From the NCBI GenBank assembly GCA_027604705.1, contig JADHYV010000015.1, positions 372,001 through 436,000 of the forward strand: a DNA stretch of 64,000 nt. Reading direction: 5' to 3'. The position numbers were made by a program, and so were the translations under genes. The notes below the pieces were generated by a model. That model was not told the origin of the DNA, did no database searches, and saw only the letters and a program-made list of their open reading frames with translations. Shown piece by piece: positions 35,513 through 46,081 of this stretch (positions are counted from its first letter, which is position 1; the number at the start of each line of letters is the position of its first letter). This DNA comes from Allomyces arbusculus. Its lineage: Eukaryota; Blastocladiomycota; Blastocladiomycetes; Blastocladiales; Blastocladiaceae.

Positions 35513-38355
35513 TCAATGCCTCCGGCGCTTGGCCGGCCGCCCCTTGCCGGGACCCTTGCCGCCCTTGCCCGCCGCCTTTTTGCGCTTCTTCTTGTCGCCG
35601 AGACTCTTGGCCTCGACAAGTCCGAAATCGTCGTTGTCGTCGCTGTCGAGCCCTTCGTTCGACTCGATCATACGCGTAAACTCCTCAGCCGACGCAAATG
35701 GCGACGCGCCCAGCGAGTACCCGAGCTTGGTCTTGTCGTTGTCCTTGCCCTTCTTTTTTCGCCGGCGCGACGAGTCGTCTGTAGTGGGGAGAACAGAGTG
35801 AGCGACGTTCGTTTTGCGGCCAGCGGAGCAGGGCATTTGCGCAAAGCGTACCGTCCGAATCGACGCCATCCTCATCATCCTCCTGATCATCATCAAACGC
35901 AAACTCGCCACCTTCGCCGCCATCCTCCTCGTCATCGTCGTCTGCGGCCATGGCCTCGGCAAACGCAGCATCAGCGTCGTCGTCGAAATCGTCGATATCG
36001 TCCATGTCGTCGGGCAAATGGTCTTTGCTGAACCCGCGCGACGACATAATCGCGCGATCAATCTCGTCGTCACTCATGTCGCCGTCCTCGTCCAAGTCGG
36101 ACGGGTCGCCGCCGACATCGCCTTCGTCGCGCACATTGTCGAAATTGTCCTCGAGCGACTTTTCGGGCTTGCGCGTACGCGGCTTGGACTGCTCTTGCTT
36201 GGTGAAGAAACGGTGGAAGAAGGCCTACAGAACGTGCAAGAAGGGACGGGTCAGTACTTGCGCTCGAGAAAGTTGGGAAACGGCATCAAGCCGAAGCACT
36301 GTACCTCGTCAGCAGCCACATCCTCGGGCTTCAACTGTAAGAATGCGTCCGAGTTGAGCGGCATCCCAGCGCCGACCGCGACCGTCATCTCGCCCTTGAC
36401 CGCGACCGCATCCTCGTCCGGGATAAACCCGGTACGCGTCTTGTTAATCGTCTGCGCCAACCCATTACTCGGCCCGACCTTTGGGTTCTTCTTGGGCTTC
36501 TTATAGACAAACTTGTCGAGGAATTTGGCCAGTGTGTAGGTCTCAAGCGGGTCAACCCCCGCCGGCAACGTGATTGGTTGCGACTGCAGCAGCGCCTGCG
36601 CAAACACCTGCACCGACGGGTGGAAATGGTAGAGCAGCGGCACGAGTTCCCACAAGCAACTCGACGCAGCGTGCGCGTACTCCGGGGTCCGGTGGAACGC
36701 ATCGTACTTAGCTGACTCTTCGGCCAACTTGACCATATTCCAGGCCGCCGGGTGCGCCTGCAGAATATGCGACGCGATCCACAAGCACCCAATCACGACT
36801 CCGACATGCCGCTCGTTAGCAGCCATCTGCAAAATGCGTTTCAGAAACGCCTGCACGCGGTCGACGTTGGTATCGGCCTTGACGGCGCGGTAGAGCAGGT
36901 TGAGGAAGAGGGCCAACTGCTTGGTATGCACGATGCCGCGCGGGTCGGCAAGCGTCGAGTAAAGCGCGCGGTAGAACCGCGGCACGATCGTGGGCGTCGT
37001 CTGCATGACTTGAAAAATCAGCGAGAGCGCCTGCACGCGCACGGAAAAATGGTTGTAGTGCGAGATTTTGAAGAGCGTGTCGAGGTGCTTAGCGAGCGCG
37101 CTCGTCGCGGCATTGTCGCTGCCGTCGGCATCGGTGCTGCCGGCTTCGTCGTCCGACGTCTTGACGAAGGGGAACGCACGGTTCACACCCGTCAGCAGCG
37201 CCGAGATAATCTTGTGATCGATCGGGTCCGCGGCAGGGACTTTGGCCGCCTGGTGGTCCTTGACGAGCTTGTTGAAGAAGGAAAAGTAGACGTCGATCAG
37301 GTAGAGCGCCGTGGCTTTGTCGTCGTCCGAGAGCATCAGCTGGTTGAGCGTGATCACGGCAAAGTAGTGCGCGCGCGACGTCATGTGCGGGCGCATCATG
37401 AATTCCTCGAGCGCCTTGACAACGACCAGTTTCATGGCCGGATGGTGCTCGGTCGTCAGCTGGTGCAGCAGGTAGCTGGCCTTGGCGGCGATTTTACGCT
37501 CGAGGTCACCGAGTTTGTTAACGAGCAGCTTAAGCAGGTTCTGCTCCTGCTCGGGCCGCGCAACGAGCAGGTCGAGAAGCGTCGCAGTCGTCTTGGACCG
37601 CACGTGCACAAGCGTGTCGTGCGTCTGCTGCTCGAGCACGCCGAGCAGATCGAAATAGAGTCGTTTCAGGCGGTCCTCGAAGGCGAAGACGACGAGGTGC
37701 GCGTCAGTCGGCACGGGGACCTCGGCGAGCGAGTCGATGAAGTATTTCAGTTTGCGGTCGGCGGGCAAGAGCCCCCCCGTCGTCGACGAAATCAGCCCGC
37801 CGCCCGTGAGCAAATCCTTGAGCGCGTCAATGGCGAGTGTGGCGAGGCGGCGGTTCTTTTTCTTGGCCATGGCAAACAATTGCTCGAGCGCGAGCAGGTT
37901 GTGCAGCGGCGAGGCTTGTACGAGCAGGGTGAGGGCCGAGATGCGATCGGTCATGGTGCCGCCGCTCAGAATGGTGCGCATGAAGCTCGCGTCGCCGGCG
38001 GCATGCGTGCGGTCTAGTGGGCATGCATTGCAACGCAGTGCAGCGCGTTCGGTGAGTTGGTCTGCAGCCAGTGCCGGACAGGCGCGTTGCGGTCGGTTGC
38101 GACGATACCGTTGGCGAAGCGGATGCCCTCCTGCTTGAGCAGGTCCATGCCGCGCAGCAGCATGCCATTGACATCACGGCGCATGTCATTGCGGATCTTG
38201 CGCGTCGCGTCGGGTTCTGGCAGGTCAATCGAGTGCCAGTTGGGAGTTGGCGTGACGAGGTAGGTGTCGCGCGCGACGGCCGCGTCCTTAGCGGCCGACG
38301 TCTTTCGGGCGGCCGGCGGGGCCTTGGCGCCCTTGCTGGGCTTGGATTTGTTCAT
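35513..38355 (-). CDS. MAK21: MAK21/NOC1 (CEBPZ) 60S ribosome biogenesis factor
   Basis: Exons 38355-38109, 38013-36305, 36224-35852 and 35778-35513 encode 864 residues. The conserved HEAT-like CBF domain fills exon 2: GGTMTDRISALTLLVQASPLHN near its start, KKKNRRLATLAIDALKDLL, HNHFSVRVQALSLIFQVM-type helices, the RFYRALYSTLADPR core and HPSVQVFAQALLQ. Exon 3 opens with AFFHRFFTKQ and turns strongly acidic; exon 4 is basic and ends in an Arg/Lys-rich nuclear signal. Together with NOC2 this protein escorts early pre-60S particles in the nucleolus. The N-terminus is shorter than in yeast Mak21 (about 1025 residues). The intron ending at 38014 was chosen because it restores frame into the CBF domain; the alternative reading stops. 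Confidence 0.93.
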
Positions 38356-38824
38356 GATTTTGTCGTTGCAACAAGTGTCATGCACCGTGCTGGCCGAGGT
38401 GGCGAGTCGGGTGTAGATCGCAAGCGTGCGGTGGGAAAAGTGCGTCACGGTCATGTGCGTCGGCGTGAGCGGTTGCCGGTAACAATGATTTTCGGGCAGC
38501 TGCCAGGCCTGTCGCGCCAAGACGTGACCCTGTCGTCAGGCACAGAGCGCACGCGTCGCTCTTTGGAAAAGCGATCACGACAGTCGTCCTCGTCTCGCTC
38601 GACCGCTGCCGCCGTGCTCGAGCACGAATCGCCCCTGTATCACACCCTCAACCGTGGCCACGGCGATCCCGCGAGACGCCGCTGCTGCAACCCGCAAGGA
38701 CCGCCCGCACGCTGCAACATCGTCCCGCGCTTGATCACCTAGGACGCGCGCGCTTGCCCCCTGGTGCACGAGGCAAAGCTCGACTGCCCTACTCGACTAC
38801 CCCCTTCGAGGACGCTGTTCTGCC
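38356..38824. promoter_or_regulatory. Divergent promoter region, MAK21 / RPN2
   Basis: 469 bases between the start codons of a ribosome-assembly gene and a proteasome gene. Purine/pyrimidine-rich blocks occur, but no proteasome-type control element (Rpn4 site) was recognised. Confidence 0.45.
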
Positions 38825-41800
38825 ATGGTCGCCCTGACGTCTGCCGGTAAGCATCCCATGAACGATGCCGACGCGTTGTGGCCCGCTCTCGAACACACTT
38901 TGATCCGATCCGATATGTCTAAATACAGGTGGGCTGATTGCCCTGCTCGAGGAGCACGATGATGCGCTCAAGCACTACGCGCTCCAGAACCTTGACACGC
39001 TCGTCGACCAGTTCTGGGCCGAGATTGCTGACTCGCTCGCGCACATGTACGGCTCCATAATTCGGTCGCGGACGCGCCTGGACGCGTGCTAATCCGGACA
39101 CATTACTCGTAGCGAGATGCTGTTTGAGGACACCAAGTTCCAGTATCGCCAGCTCGCGGCGCTGGTCGCGGCCAAGGTATGCAAGCCCTCGACGCGTCAG
39201 CGATCGCTAAGTAGACGCGTCATTCTTTGTGCAAACTCACGCCTCGCTTGTTGCTCGCAATTCTTCAGGTCTATTACCATTTGGGCGAATTTGACGACTC
39301 GGTCACGTTTGCGCTCGGTGCCGGCGAGCTCTTTGATCTCAATGCGCAGTCGCAATTCGTCGAGACCATTATTGGTACGCGTTTCTCTTTCGTTGCAACG
39401 CTTTCGCGTCACAAACTAATCTCGGCGTTGTCATATCATCCTAGCCAAGTGTATCGACAAGTACATTGCCCTCCGCACCAAGCAGTTTGAGTCGAATGAG
39501 CTCGTCAATATTCCCGCGGCCCTCGAGCAGGTCGTGGAGCGCATGTTTCAGCGCTGCTTTGACCACGAAGAGTATCGACAGGTGCGTTTTGCTCTAATCG
39601 CGACGCGTCGCAATCCCGATCAGCAAACAGATCTCTCACCTATCACTCTCTAGGCCATTGGGATAGCTCTCGAGTCGCGTCGCCTCGACATTGTCGAGCA
39701 GGCCATCAAGCGCGGCGACTCGGCCGCGCTGCTCCATTACGTGCTCGACTGCAGCATGAACCTCGTCCAGTACCGCGGGTTCCGCAACCAAGTGTTGCGC
39801 CTGCTCGTGCAGCTCTACTCGGAGCTCAAGGAGCCGGACTACCTGTCCATGGGCCACTGCCTCGTCGCGCTCGAAGACCCACTAAGCTGCGCCGACCTGC
39901 TCAACAAGCTCGCGCAGGGTTCGCCCAAGCATAAGCTGCTCGGTCTGCAGCTCGCGTTTGATCTCGAGGAGGCAGCCACGCAAAAGTTCTTGCAGCAGGT
40001 CTCGGCCAATGTCGCCGAGTCGGCCGACGCCGACAAGATCAAGAAGATTCTGTCCGGCCAGCTGACGATCCAGCTGCAGCTTGAGTTTTTGCACCGCAAC
40101 AACCACTCAGACCTGCTGATTCTCAAGCAATCGAATGCCAACCTCGACCCACGCAACTCGCTCTACCACTCGTCGGTCACGTTTGCCAATGCCGTCATGA
40201 ACGCGGGTACGACGTGCGACCAATTTTTGCGCGATAACCTCGACTGGCTCGCGCGCGCCAGCAACTGGTCCAAGTTTTCGGCCACCGCCGCGCTCGGCGT
40301 GATTCACAAGGGGAACCTCGACCACTCAATGACGCTGCTCAAGCCGTACCTGCCGCAGCAAGGCGTCGCCGGGTCGGCTTACAGTGAAGGCGGCGCCCTC
40401 TACGCGCTCGGGCTCATGAACGCCAACCACGCGCAGCCGCTCGACTACCTGCGCGAGTCGCTCAAGGGGTCGACCGAGGAAGTCCTGCAACACGGGGCGT
40501 GCCTTGGTATTGGTGTCTCCGGCATGGCCACGGGCAATATGGAGATATACGAGGACCTCAAGAACACGCTCTTTGCGGATTCGGCGATTGCGGGCGAGGC
40601 AGCCGGTCTCGCCATGGGCTTGGTCATGCTCGGCACGGGTAACACGCAGGCCGTCGATGAGATGCTCCAGTACGCGCACGAAACGCAGCACGAGAAGATC
40701 ATTCGTGGGCTTGCGCTCGGCATGGCGCTGATCATGTACGGCAAGGAGGAGGAGGCCGACCCGACGATCGACCGGCTTTTGCACGACAAGGACGCATTGA
40801 TCCGGTACGGCGGGATTTACGCGGTCGCGCTCGCCTACACGGGCACGGGCAACAACAAGGCGTTGCGCCGGCTGCTGCACGTGGCCGTTAGTGACGTGAA
40901 CGACGACGTGCGCCGCGCGGCCGTCACGTCGATTGGTTTTGTGCTGTGCAACAACCCGGGCCAGGTGCCGCGCGTCGTGGAGCTCCTGTCCGAGTCGTTC
41001 AACCCGAACGTCCGGTACGGCGCGGCCTTGGCGCTCGGCATTTCGTCGGCGTCGACCAATAGCGCCGAGGCGCTCGAGCTGCTCGAGCCGCTGCTCAAGG
41101 ACTCGGTCGACTATGTGCGTCAAGGCGCGCTGATTGCCAAGAGTATGATTGTCATGCAGCAGCCGAGCGCCAAGGAATTCCGCACGCATCTGGCCAAGGT
41201 GCTCAGCGACAAGCACGAGGCGCAGCTGACCAAGTTTGGTGCGATGTTGGCCCAGGGAATTCTGGACGCCGGCGGCCGCAACTCGATCATTTCGCTGCGC
41301 ACGCGCAACGGCACCAACAACATGCTCTCGGTCGTGGGCATGGCCGTGTTCCTGCAGTTTTGGTTCTGGTACCCGCTCACGCTGTTCTTGTCGCTGTCGC
41401 TCACGCCCACGGCGCTCGTCGCCCTCGACGAGGAGCTGCGGCCGATTAAGCTCGAGTTTGCGTCGAACGCCAAACCGTCGCTGTTTGCCTACCCGCCGCC
41501 AACGACGCCACCCACACAGGAGAAGATTGAAAAGGTGCAGATCACGCTATCGACGACGGCCAAGGCCAAAGCGCGTGCCAAGAAAAAGGAAGAGGCCGAG
41601 GCCATGGACGTGACGCCGTCGGTGCCCGTCTCGCCCACGTCGGCCACGGCCCCTACTTCGGGCGGCGACGAGGTCATGGCCGAGGCGTCGGCCGAGGGCG
41701 ACGCGGCGGCCACGCCCGCGGACGGGAAGAAGAAGAAGAAGGAGCCGGAGCAGACGAGCGAGATCAAGGCCAACTTGACGCGTGTGCTGCCAGCGCAAGA

Positions 41801-42092
41801 GCAGTTCATCTCGTTTGCCGAGTGCCCGTTCCAGCCCGTCAAGAAGACGCACATGTCCGGCATTCTTATCATGGAGAACACGCGGCCAGACCTGCCCGTC
41901 GCGTTTTTGGAAATGAACGCGAGTAAGCCCAAGAACGCCGAGGGCGTCTCTGGTACGTATGCCGTTGCGTTGATCCGTTTACGTGTGCGCGGAAGCTGAC
42001 TCCGATGACCTGTGTCTTTCCTTGTAATAGCGACGGCAGAGGAGGAGGAGCCGGCACCCCCGGCGCCGTTTGAGTACCCGTTCGATGATTGA
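38825..42092 (+). CDS. RPN2: 26S proteasome regulatory subunit RPN2/PSMD1
   Basis: Seven exons: 38825-38846, 38929-39046, 39113-39176, 39269-39374, 39445-39581, 39654-41952 and 42031-42092, giving 935 residues. The start MVALTSAGGLIALLEEHD spans a 22-nt first exon and matches the MAITSAGG-type N-terminus. The proteasome/cyclosome repeats follow (HGACLGIGVSGMATGN, GEAAGLAMGLVMLGTGN, RGLALGMALIMYGKEEEAD, IRYGGIYAVALAYTGTGNN, VRYGAALALGISSA), then the KAKAKKK-type charged insertion and a C-terminal FEYPFDD. RPN2 is a scaffold of the 19S base, contacting RPN13 and RPN1-like ATPase elements. The C-terminal acidic end is where RPN13 binds in yeast and humans, and it is present. The gap to the convergent SNU23 gene is only 254 bases. 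Confidence 0.97.
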
Positions 42093-42346
42093 CGTATGTG
42101 GGATGCTGCGTTGAATCGTCTTGGACGAGATGGGTGAGGGACCCGTTTTTCGTTGAGCACAACCTGGCTGGATGGCAGTCGCTAGTTTTCAGCTGTGTCG
42201 TGTCGCGAGATGTTCATTTCTCACGCTTTGGAGGACCTTGTTGGAATACATTGGCAATTCATCAGCAAAACATGTGCGAAAGACGTTATCGTCAGTCTTG
42301 TTTCTCTTATGCAAAGCGGTCGAATGTCAATCGGCTCAACAAACGA

Positions 42347-43367
42347 TCATTTCTTTGTACTTCCAAATCCAGCGAACCCCATCATTTCCGCAAACGCGTC
42401 CGGCTCCTCCTCGGCCGCTTGCGGCTCGCTTGATGGTGCTGCTTTTGCCTTGGTCTTTGGTTTCTTCTCCTCCTTTGGTGTCTCGATAATGTTGCCAGCC
42501 TCGTCGATCTCGTAGTCACTGTACTCAGACGACAGGTCGGCATCGTCGTCCTCATCTGCGCCATCGCCCTCCTCGGTCGGCGAAATGTACCCGAGCTTGA
42601 GCGCGCGCCGGCCAGCCGTCGACTGTAATTGGCGCTTGGATTCGCGCTTGGCCGCTTTTCGGCGACGGCGCTCCTCCTCTTCGCGCAGCTTTTGCAGGGC
42701 GACCTGCTTGTCGAGGTCTAGCGAGACGCGATCCGAGTCAGTTTTTGTGATCCATGCTGGTATGAAGAGAAGAAAAAGGTGGAGAGGACGTGGTGCCTAC
42801 CGTACTCCTCCTTGGTGATTCCGCGCAGCCGCTTGTGGTAAAGAATGCGCGCGCGGACGTCCTCGACGGTCGCGCGCTTGACCTCAAGCCGCTTGCCCGC
42901 ATTCTTTTGATCTGCACGGCCGGAGAACAAAACGAGGTGGTGAGTGAGCCCATCGGCTTCGCGATGCTTCCCGTGGCCGAGGAGAAGCGAAATTCAATGC
43001 GTACGCATTGGACTGTTCAAGTGATCGAGGAACGCGACATTATCCTTGCACAACCGGTCACAGAGCGAGCAGTAAAACCCGGCCTGGACGCCGCCCGCGG
43101 CGCTGCCGGCCTGGACCATTTGCGTCTTGCCGACGACGGCATCGAATCGGATCTTGGCCTTGCGTGCTTCGAGCAGGCCGGGTGCCGTGGGTTCAGCGGG
43201 TGCGGGCCGCTTTGCTGTGGAATATCAGGATCCCAGGTGAGTTCGCGTCCAAATGACCTGGTTCAGGGAAGAGCTGCGCACGAACTTGGTACAGATGACG
43301 TGTTCTCTGCTGTTGCACTGGTCGGGCGGCCGTCCTTGCCCCACGTTCGACGGAATGAAACGTCAGA
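42347..43367 (-). CDS. SNU23: SNU23/ZMAT2 U4/U6.U5 tri-snRNP zinc-finger protein (5' end uncertain)
   Basis: Firm minus-strand exons are 43214-43005, 42911-42801 and 42717-42347. They encode VVGKTQMV, a U1-type C2H2 finger (GFYCSLCDRLCKDNVAFLDH...HQKNAG, the last His group across a splice), the VKRATVEDVRARI helix, a basic coiled region and the diagnostic C-terminal MGFAGFGSTKK. An upstream exon starting at 43367 encodes SDVSFRRTWGKD, matching the family N-terminal FRRTWD motif, but its 3' splice partner is unclear and the initiator was not fixed. SNU23 joins the B complex of the spliceosome near the 5' splice site. The C-terminal half is longer and more acidic than human ZMAT2 (199 residues). 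Confidence 0.9.
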
Positions 43368-43854
43368 CTAGACGAGCAGCGTCGGTTCGACGGTCAATGA
43401 TCCAAATCCCATTGCTGTTCATTTCGGTGTCATAGTTTCGGGACGGAGGCCGGTTTGGGCATCATTACCATCGTCGAAATGGTGTTGGCGAGTTGGCGGT
43501 TGAGCACGAGTGCAACCAAACGGTGTTCGGGCGGCTTGAGAATTCTTGTTGCGGGTGGTCGGCACCCGAAACGAGCCCGTCGGTGAGTTGAAAGCGATGA
43601 TGCAGGAGGACAGCGGTGCGCGCTCATACAGCTCGAACGGTGGGCGTTTTGGTCACGGTCACCTGTGTAGCATGCCAAAGGGATTGCACCGCGCTGGGGA
43701 TTCGACTTGGCGTGCCATCGCGTCTTCGTTGAGCAGTATCCGACCAAGCGCAGATCTCTCCACCTCCAGCAAACTCGCCCTCGACGCGCCAACTTGCCGC
43801 AATCACGCCAAAAACGGTCATCTCCAGCAATTCGACCATCTATTCGCTTGGAAA
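43368..43854. promoter_or_regulatory. Divergent promoter region, SNU23 / ARPC4
   Basis: 487 bases that probably include the missing first exon of SNU23 on the minus strand (a candidate ATG lies near 43410). No other element recognised. Confidence 0.4.
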
Positions 43855-44752
43855 ATGGTTCAACGCTCCCACATCCCGCTCGGGCCCATCGCCCGTCTTG
43901 TTTACGCGAAATGGATGCTGCAAACTCACAAATCGGCACACGGCGCCTCAATTTGGCCACTATGCTGTCGGCGACCGGCCTAGTCCAACACGCTGCGCCC
44001 GTACCTGACCGCCGTGCGCTCGACGCTCAAGGCCGCCATGTGCCTCGAGAACTTTGCGTCGCAGGTTGTGGAGCGGCACAACAAGCCCGAGGTGGAAGCT
44101 CGGTCAGTACCCTTGCCGATCCCACCTTTTCGATTCTGCAACTGAATGCATCGCAGGGACTGATTCTCATGCGCCCTCTTCGTCGCGCGTGTCGCCCATC
44201 CAGGTCGTCCAAGGAGGTGTTGCTCAACCCATTTGTGATTTCGCGCAACGAAGGCGAGAGCGTGCTGATTGAGCCGTCAATCAACTCGGTGCGCGTGTCG
44301 ATCAAGATCAAGCAGGCCAACGAGATTGAAAAGATTCTCGTGCACAAATTTACACGGTTCATGATGCAGCGCGCCGAAGGGTTTGTGATTCTACGCCGCA
44401 AGGCCATCGAGGTACGATCAAGTTGCGGGCCTTGTCCACTCTGCCCCCGATTTTTGGAGCATGACGATTGATCATGGCGGCATGATGCAGGGCTACGACA
44501 TCAGTTTTTTGATTACCAACTTCCACACGGAGCAAATGTACAAGCACAAGATTGTCGACTTTATTATCCAGTTCATGGAGGACGTGGACAAGGAGATCTC
44601 GGAGATGCAGCTGAGTCTCAACGCGCGCGCGCGTATCGTGGCCGAGTCGTACCTGTCGCAGGTGCGTGCCGGTTTTTTTTTGTCGCGCACGTTTTCAAAC
44701 GGTTCGTTTCGATGGCTGACCAAGACGCGTCGAATGTAACTAGTGGTCTTGA
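43855..44752 (+). CDS. Arp2/3 complex subunit 4 (ARPC4, p20)
   Basis: Exons 43984-44102, 44204-44411, 44491-44661 and 44744-44752 encode [19 protein letters not shown] through to YLSQWS. The only sensible initiator is an ATG at 43855-43857 directly followed by a GT donor, making a one-codon first exon; the total of 169 residues equals the human length plus one. Conserved blocks include [47 protein letters not shown]-type [10 protein letters not shown] and [24 protein letters not shown]4 with ARPC2 forms the structural core of the Arp2/3 actin-nucleating complex. The last exon supplies only two residues and the stop. The donor of intron 2 is GTCAGT. Confidence 0.95.
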
Positions 44753-46081
44753 GCGGGTGTTGCGCCAGCCCGGGGCTGAAATTTTGTCTGATATTCCCGT
44801 TTCTCAATCCCACTTCTGTTGCCCCCACCGGCTCGATTTGCGCGAGAGAACATGTTGGGCTGACTAGGAGGCTGCGATTGCATCTTGATTGGGTGAGGCG
44901 ACGCGGTCCTCGCTCGCCTTCGCCCACCTCCTTCGGTCCACTGCGGTCCACCGCGCACAGATCTGCTTTTGAGCGGGCAGGGCGGTGACATCAATTTGGT
45001 CATCGCTCGGCACACCTACCGCATCACGTTTCGCTCCACGGTGATCCGCGCCGTCGTTCTCGTGTCTGCACAGGTTCTCCGTCGGCCAAGAGAGCAGCCA
45101 GGAGAATTCCTTCAGCCGTCTCCAACTCTCTCAACCCGAGCATGGTCCCACTCGGTAACAGAACCTGAGCTGCTCCTGGTTGCCGCGATTCGTGGTTCCG
45201 CCACAGACCGTTCGATCCCGTCGATTCGGGCCAGGTCGAGGCGCTCGGAATCATGGACAGACTCTCGGTGCCATGAGAACTGCCTGCCGTCTTTGGGCGT
45301 GGAGTGGACCTGCTCGCGAGTGGTGTTGTGCACGATCTGCGCGAGCCGTGCGCTGATCAAGCATGGAGAAGACGAGTGACGGAAAGAACAGCCGAGCGCT
45401 CGCTGCGCTCATGCCAACAGCGGTCTCGTGGGTTTTGCGCTGTTGCGCGCAGCGCATTCTTCGGCGACTTTGGCAATTTTGGCCACGTCGACAGCGCCAA
45501 CAAAGGCCGACAAGAGTCCGCGAGAGTGTCGACGAGGGCGGAGTGTATTTGCAAGACGCGTAAAAAAAAAAAAATATCTGGGCAGCTCGAGTTCTGGCTG
45601 GCCGTTTGGCTGCACGACTTCACCGCGCGAGCGGCCAAGAGTTGTCCGACAGATTCAAACAGGATGCCGGCGTGGGCACGCGTGCGCCCTCGCCGTGGTC
45701 TGGAACAGGTGGGACCCGATCCAGTACAAATACATGCCGGCGCGCTCGCGCTCGTGCTCGTGCTCGTGCTCGTGTTCGCTCCATTCGGTTTGCTCTCCTC
45801 TCCTCTCTCGCGGTCGTGCGGTGCAAGTACGCCAGGTGCCGTCTCGACGGTCTCGACGCACAGGTGCCAAAGTGCCAAGATCCCGCTCTGTCAAGCATAC
45901 TCCTGCGCGCGACTCCTGCGCGCGACTCCACCGCCACGCGCGTCCCCGACTTGCTGCAACGGCACGAGAACGGCGCGGGGCCCCGCACGAGCACGTCAAG
46001 CGCGCCGCCCGACCGGGGAACACGCGACCGCGACGCCCCACCGCGTGCCCGCCGTCCGCCTGCACGTCACCCATTGCGACC
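44753..46081. other. Intergenic region with simple repeats, no convincing gene
   Basis: 1329 bases between ARPC4 and the kinase. It holds an uninterrupted A13 run at 45562-45574 and a (CTCGTG)n hexanucleotide array of about five units at 45751-45774. Several frames over 80 codons exist on both strands (for example 45360-45112 minus), but none shows family similarity, splice structure or convincing codon use. Confidence 0.45.

Noticed and set aside
36752-38017. 421-codon plus-strand frame opposite MAK21
   Set aside because: The minus strand carries clear MAK21/CBF homology; the plus frame is its GC-rich antisense shadow.
45160-45240. Possible tRNA because of a GTTCGATCCCG box-B-like string near 45203
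   Set aside because: No matching A box, anticodon arm or acceptor stem at the required spacing.
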